Below are positions 62,926 to 64,000 of a stretch of DNA of 64,000 nt, one piece after another. The notes under the pieces were generated by a model. That model was not told the origin of the DNA. It did no database searches and worked only from the letters and a program-made list of their open reading frames with translations. The DNA is taken from assembly GCF_050433225.1 (NCBI RefSeq), contig NZ_JBNPXQ010000003.1, forward strand, positions 124,001 through 188,000. Reading direction: 5' to 3'. The first letter of the stretch is position 1; every line of letters starts with the position of its first letter. The position numbers and the translations under genes were made by a program. This DNA is from Sphingomonas_D zeicaulis (lineage in GTDB: Bacteria > Pseudomonadota > Alphaproteobacteria > Sphingomonadales > Sphingomonadaceae).

Positions 62926-63948
62926 ATGCTCGTTCCGATCCAACGCGACCGCCGTTCCGCCGTGCTGGTCACCGGCGGCGCCGGCTATATCGGCAGCCAC
63001 GCGGTGCTTGCCCTGATCGATGCCGGCCATGAGGTCGTCATCGTCGACAATCTCAGCAGCGGTTTTCGCTGGGCGGTGCATCCCGACGCGACGTTCTATC
63101 AGGGTGACGTCGCGGACAGCGAACTGCTCGGGCGGATCTTCCGCGATCATCGCATCGCCGCGGTGCTGCACTTCGCGGGATCGCTGATCGTCTCGGAATC
63201 GGTCGGAAATCCGCTCAAGTATTATCACAACAATTCGGAGACGAGCCGGCTGCTGCTCTCCGCAATGATCGACGGCGGCGTGCGCAACATTGTCTTCTCG
63301 TCGACCGCGGCGGTCTATGGCGACGGGCAGCACGGACTGGTCGAGGAGACCTCCCCCGCCCAGCCCATCAACCCCTATGGCATGTCCAAGCTGCTGACCG
63401 AGGCGATGATCCGCGACACCGCGCGCGCGCACGGCATGGATTATTGCATATTGCGCTATTTCAACGTCGCCGGTGCCGACCCTGACATGCGCTCCGGCCA
63501 GTCGACGGTGGGCGCGACGCACCTGATCAAGGTTGCGGTGGAAGCGGCGCTCGGCCACCGATCGCACGTCGCGGTGTTCGGCAGCGATTTCCCGACGCGC
63601 GACGGCACCGGCATCCGCGACTATATCCATGTTTCGGATCTGGCCGATGCGCATGTGCTGGCGCTCGACCATCTGCTCAACCATGACGGCGCCGCGCTGA
63701 CGCTCAACTGCGGCTATGGCACCGGCTATTCGGTGAGCGAGGTGCTCGACGCGGTCGACCGCGTTTCCGGCATCCGCGTGCCCCGCCGCATGGAGCCGCG
63801 CCGCAGCGGCGATCCCGCATCACTGGTCGCCTCCAACTTCCGCATCCGCGAGGCGCTGGGTTGGCTGCCGCGCCATGATTGTCTCGATGCGATCGTGCAG
63901 CACGCGCTGGCATGGGAGCATGCGATGGAGGCGCGCAAGGTGGGGTGA
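62926..63948 (+). CDS. galE: UDP-glucose 4-epimerase
   Basis: 340-residue short-chain dehydrogenase-like epimerase: NAD site VTGGAGYIGSHAVLALI, SSTAAVYG and the catalytic YGMSK (YxxxK), with LRYFNVAGADPD. It interconverts UDP-glucose and UDP-galactose (or the N-acetyl forms) for the polysaccharide. Start ATG 62926 (GGATGGA 8 bases upstream) or in-frame ATG 62917. Supplies donor sugar for the locus; last complete gene of the window. Confidence 0.94.
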   Translation: MLVPIQRDRRSAVLVTGGAGYIGSHAVLALIDAGHEVVIVDNLSSGFRWAVHPDATFYQGDVADSELLGRIFRDHRIAAVLHFAGSLIVSESVGNPLKYYHNNSETSRLLLSAMIDGGVRNIVFSSTAAVYGDGQHGLVEETSPAQPINPYGMSKLLTEAMIRDTARAHGMDYCILRYFNVAGADPDMRSGQSTVGATHLIKVAVEAALGHRSHVAVFGSDFPTRDGTGIRDYIHVSDLADAHVLALDHLLNHDGAALTLNCGYGTGYSVSEVLDAVDRVSGIRVPRRMEPRRSGDPASLVASNFRIREALGWLPRHDCLDAIVQHALAWEHAMEARKVG

Positions 63949-63970
63949 AGGTTGCGGTGAGGATCGGCCT

Positions 63971-64000
63971 CTAGAAGCTCACCGTCTTGATCCGCGCGGT
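63971..64000 (-). CDS. C-terminal end of a gene, cut off by window edge
   Basis: Only nine codons and a TAG are visible; the translation ends ARIKTVSF. A terminal aromatic residue after alternating residues suits an outer-membrane barrel, but the stretch is too short to identify. It is convergent to galE. Confidence 0.3.
   Translation of the reverse strand, partial: TARIKTVSF

Overview
This GC-rich window has the gene content of an alphaproteobacterium of the Sphingomonas type: an mdh-sucD-sucA-sucB block with ATGA overlaps, ZapE next to sdhB, and a sphingan-style polysaccharide locus (SpsB/GelB-type initiating transferase, short Wza-like exporter, separate Wzz and tyrosine kinase proteins). 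The genus is inferred from content and style only. No insertion sequence, phage or CRISPR array was seen.

Region 1 (1-14.6 kb) is mostly housekeeping: 2-oxoglutarate dehydrogenase E2 (cut by the window edge) and E1, succinyl-CoA ligase alpha, a small exported unknown and malate dehydrogenase on the minus strand; a VOC protein divergent from a tandem HxlR-like regulator; a secreted amidohydrolase; zapE, a thioesterase and sdhB; a MATE exporter; tRNA-Leu(GAG); and a secreted M28 peptidase. Region 2 (15.2-22.4 kb) holds a 1390-residue RTX protein built from repeats, two LuxR-type regulators (one with a degenerate receiver and a C-terminal membrane helix) and a DUF418 membrane protein.

Region 3 (22.4-63.9 kb) is one large cell-surface locus. 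A minus-strand operon encodes an NRPS (formyltransferase, half condensation domain, adenylation domain interrupted by a luciferase-like monooxygenase, carrier), a PKS (KS-AT-KR-DH-ACP and a thioesterase with Cys as nucleophile), a GT2 glycosyltransferase and a phosphopantetheinyl transferase. Upstream of it are two more GT2 enzymes and a 2OG-Fe(II) oxygenase. Then come GT4 and a Wzx flippase, a broken Imm50-like immunity gene, Wzy polymerase with a membrane-anchored glycosidase, an SGNH-like hydrolase and a GT26 transferase. The export set (Wza-like, beta-barrel, Wzz, tyrosine kinase) follows with a PhyH-type dioxygenase. A plus-strand operon (GT61, acetyltransferase, acyl-AMP ligase, ACP, PLP decarboxylase, initiating sugar transferase) comes next, and finally Nudix, SleB-type hydrolase and GalE.

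The most interesting inference is that this Wzx/Wzy polysaccharide locus carries two carrier-protein systems: the NRPS-PKS line, whose adenylation pocket reads almost exactly as the glycine code, and the ligase-ACP-decarboxylase cassette. Either could make a non-sugar substituent of the polymer, or a separate glycosylated small molecule. The sequence does not decide between these.
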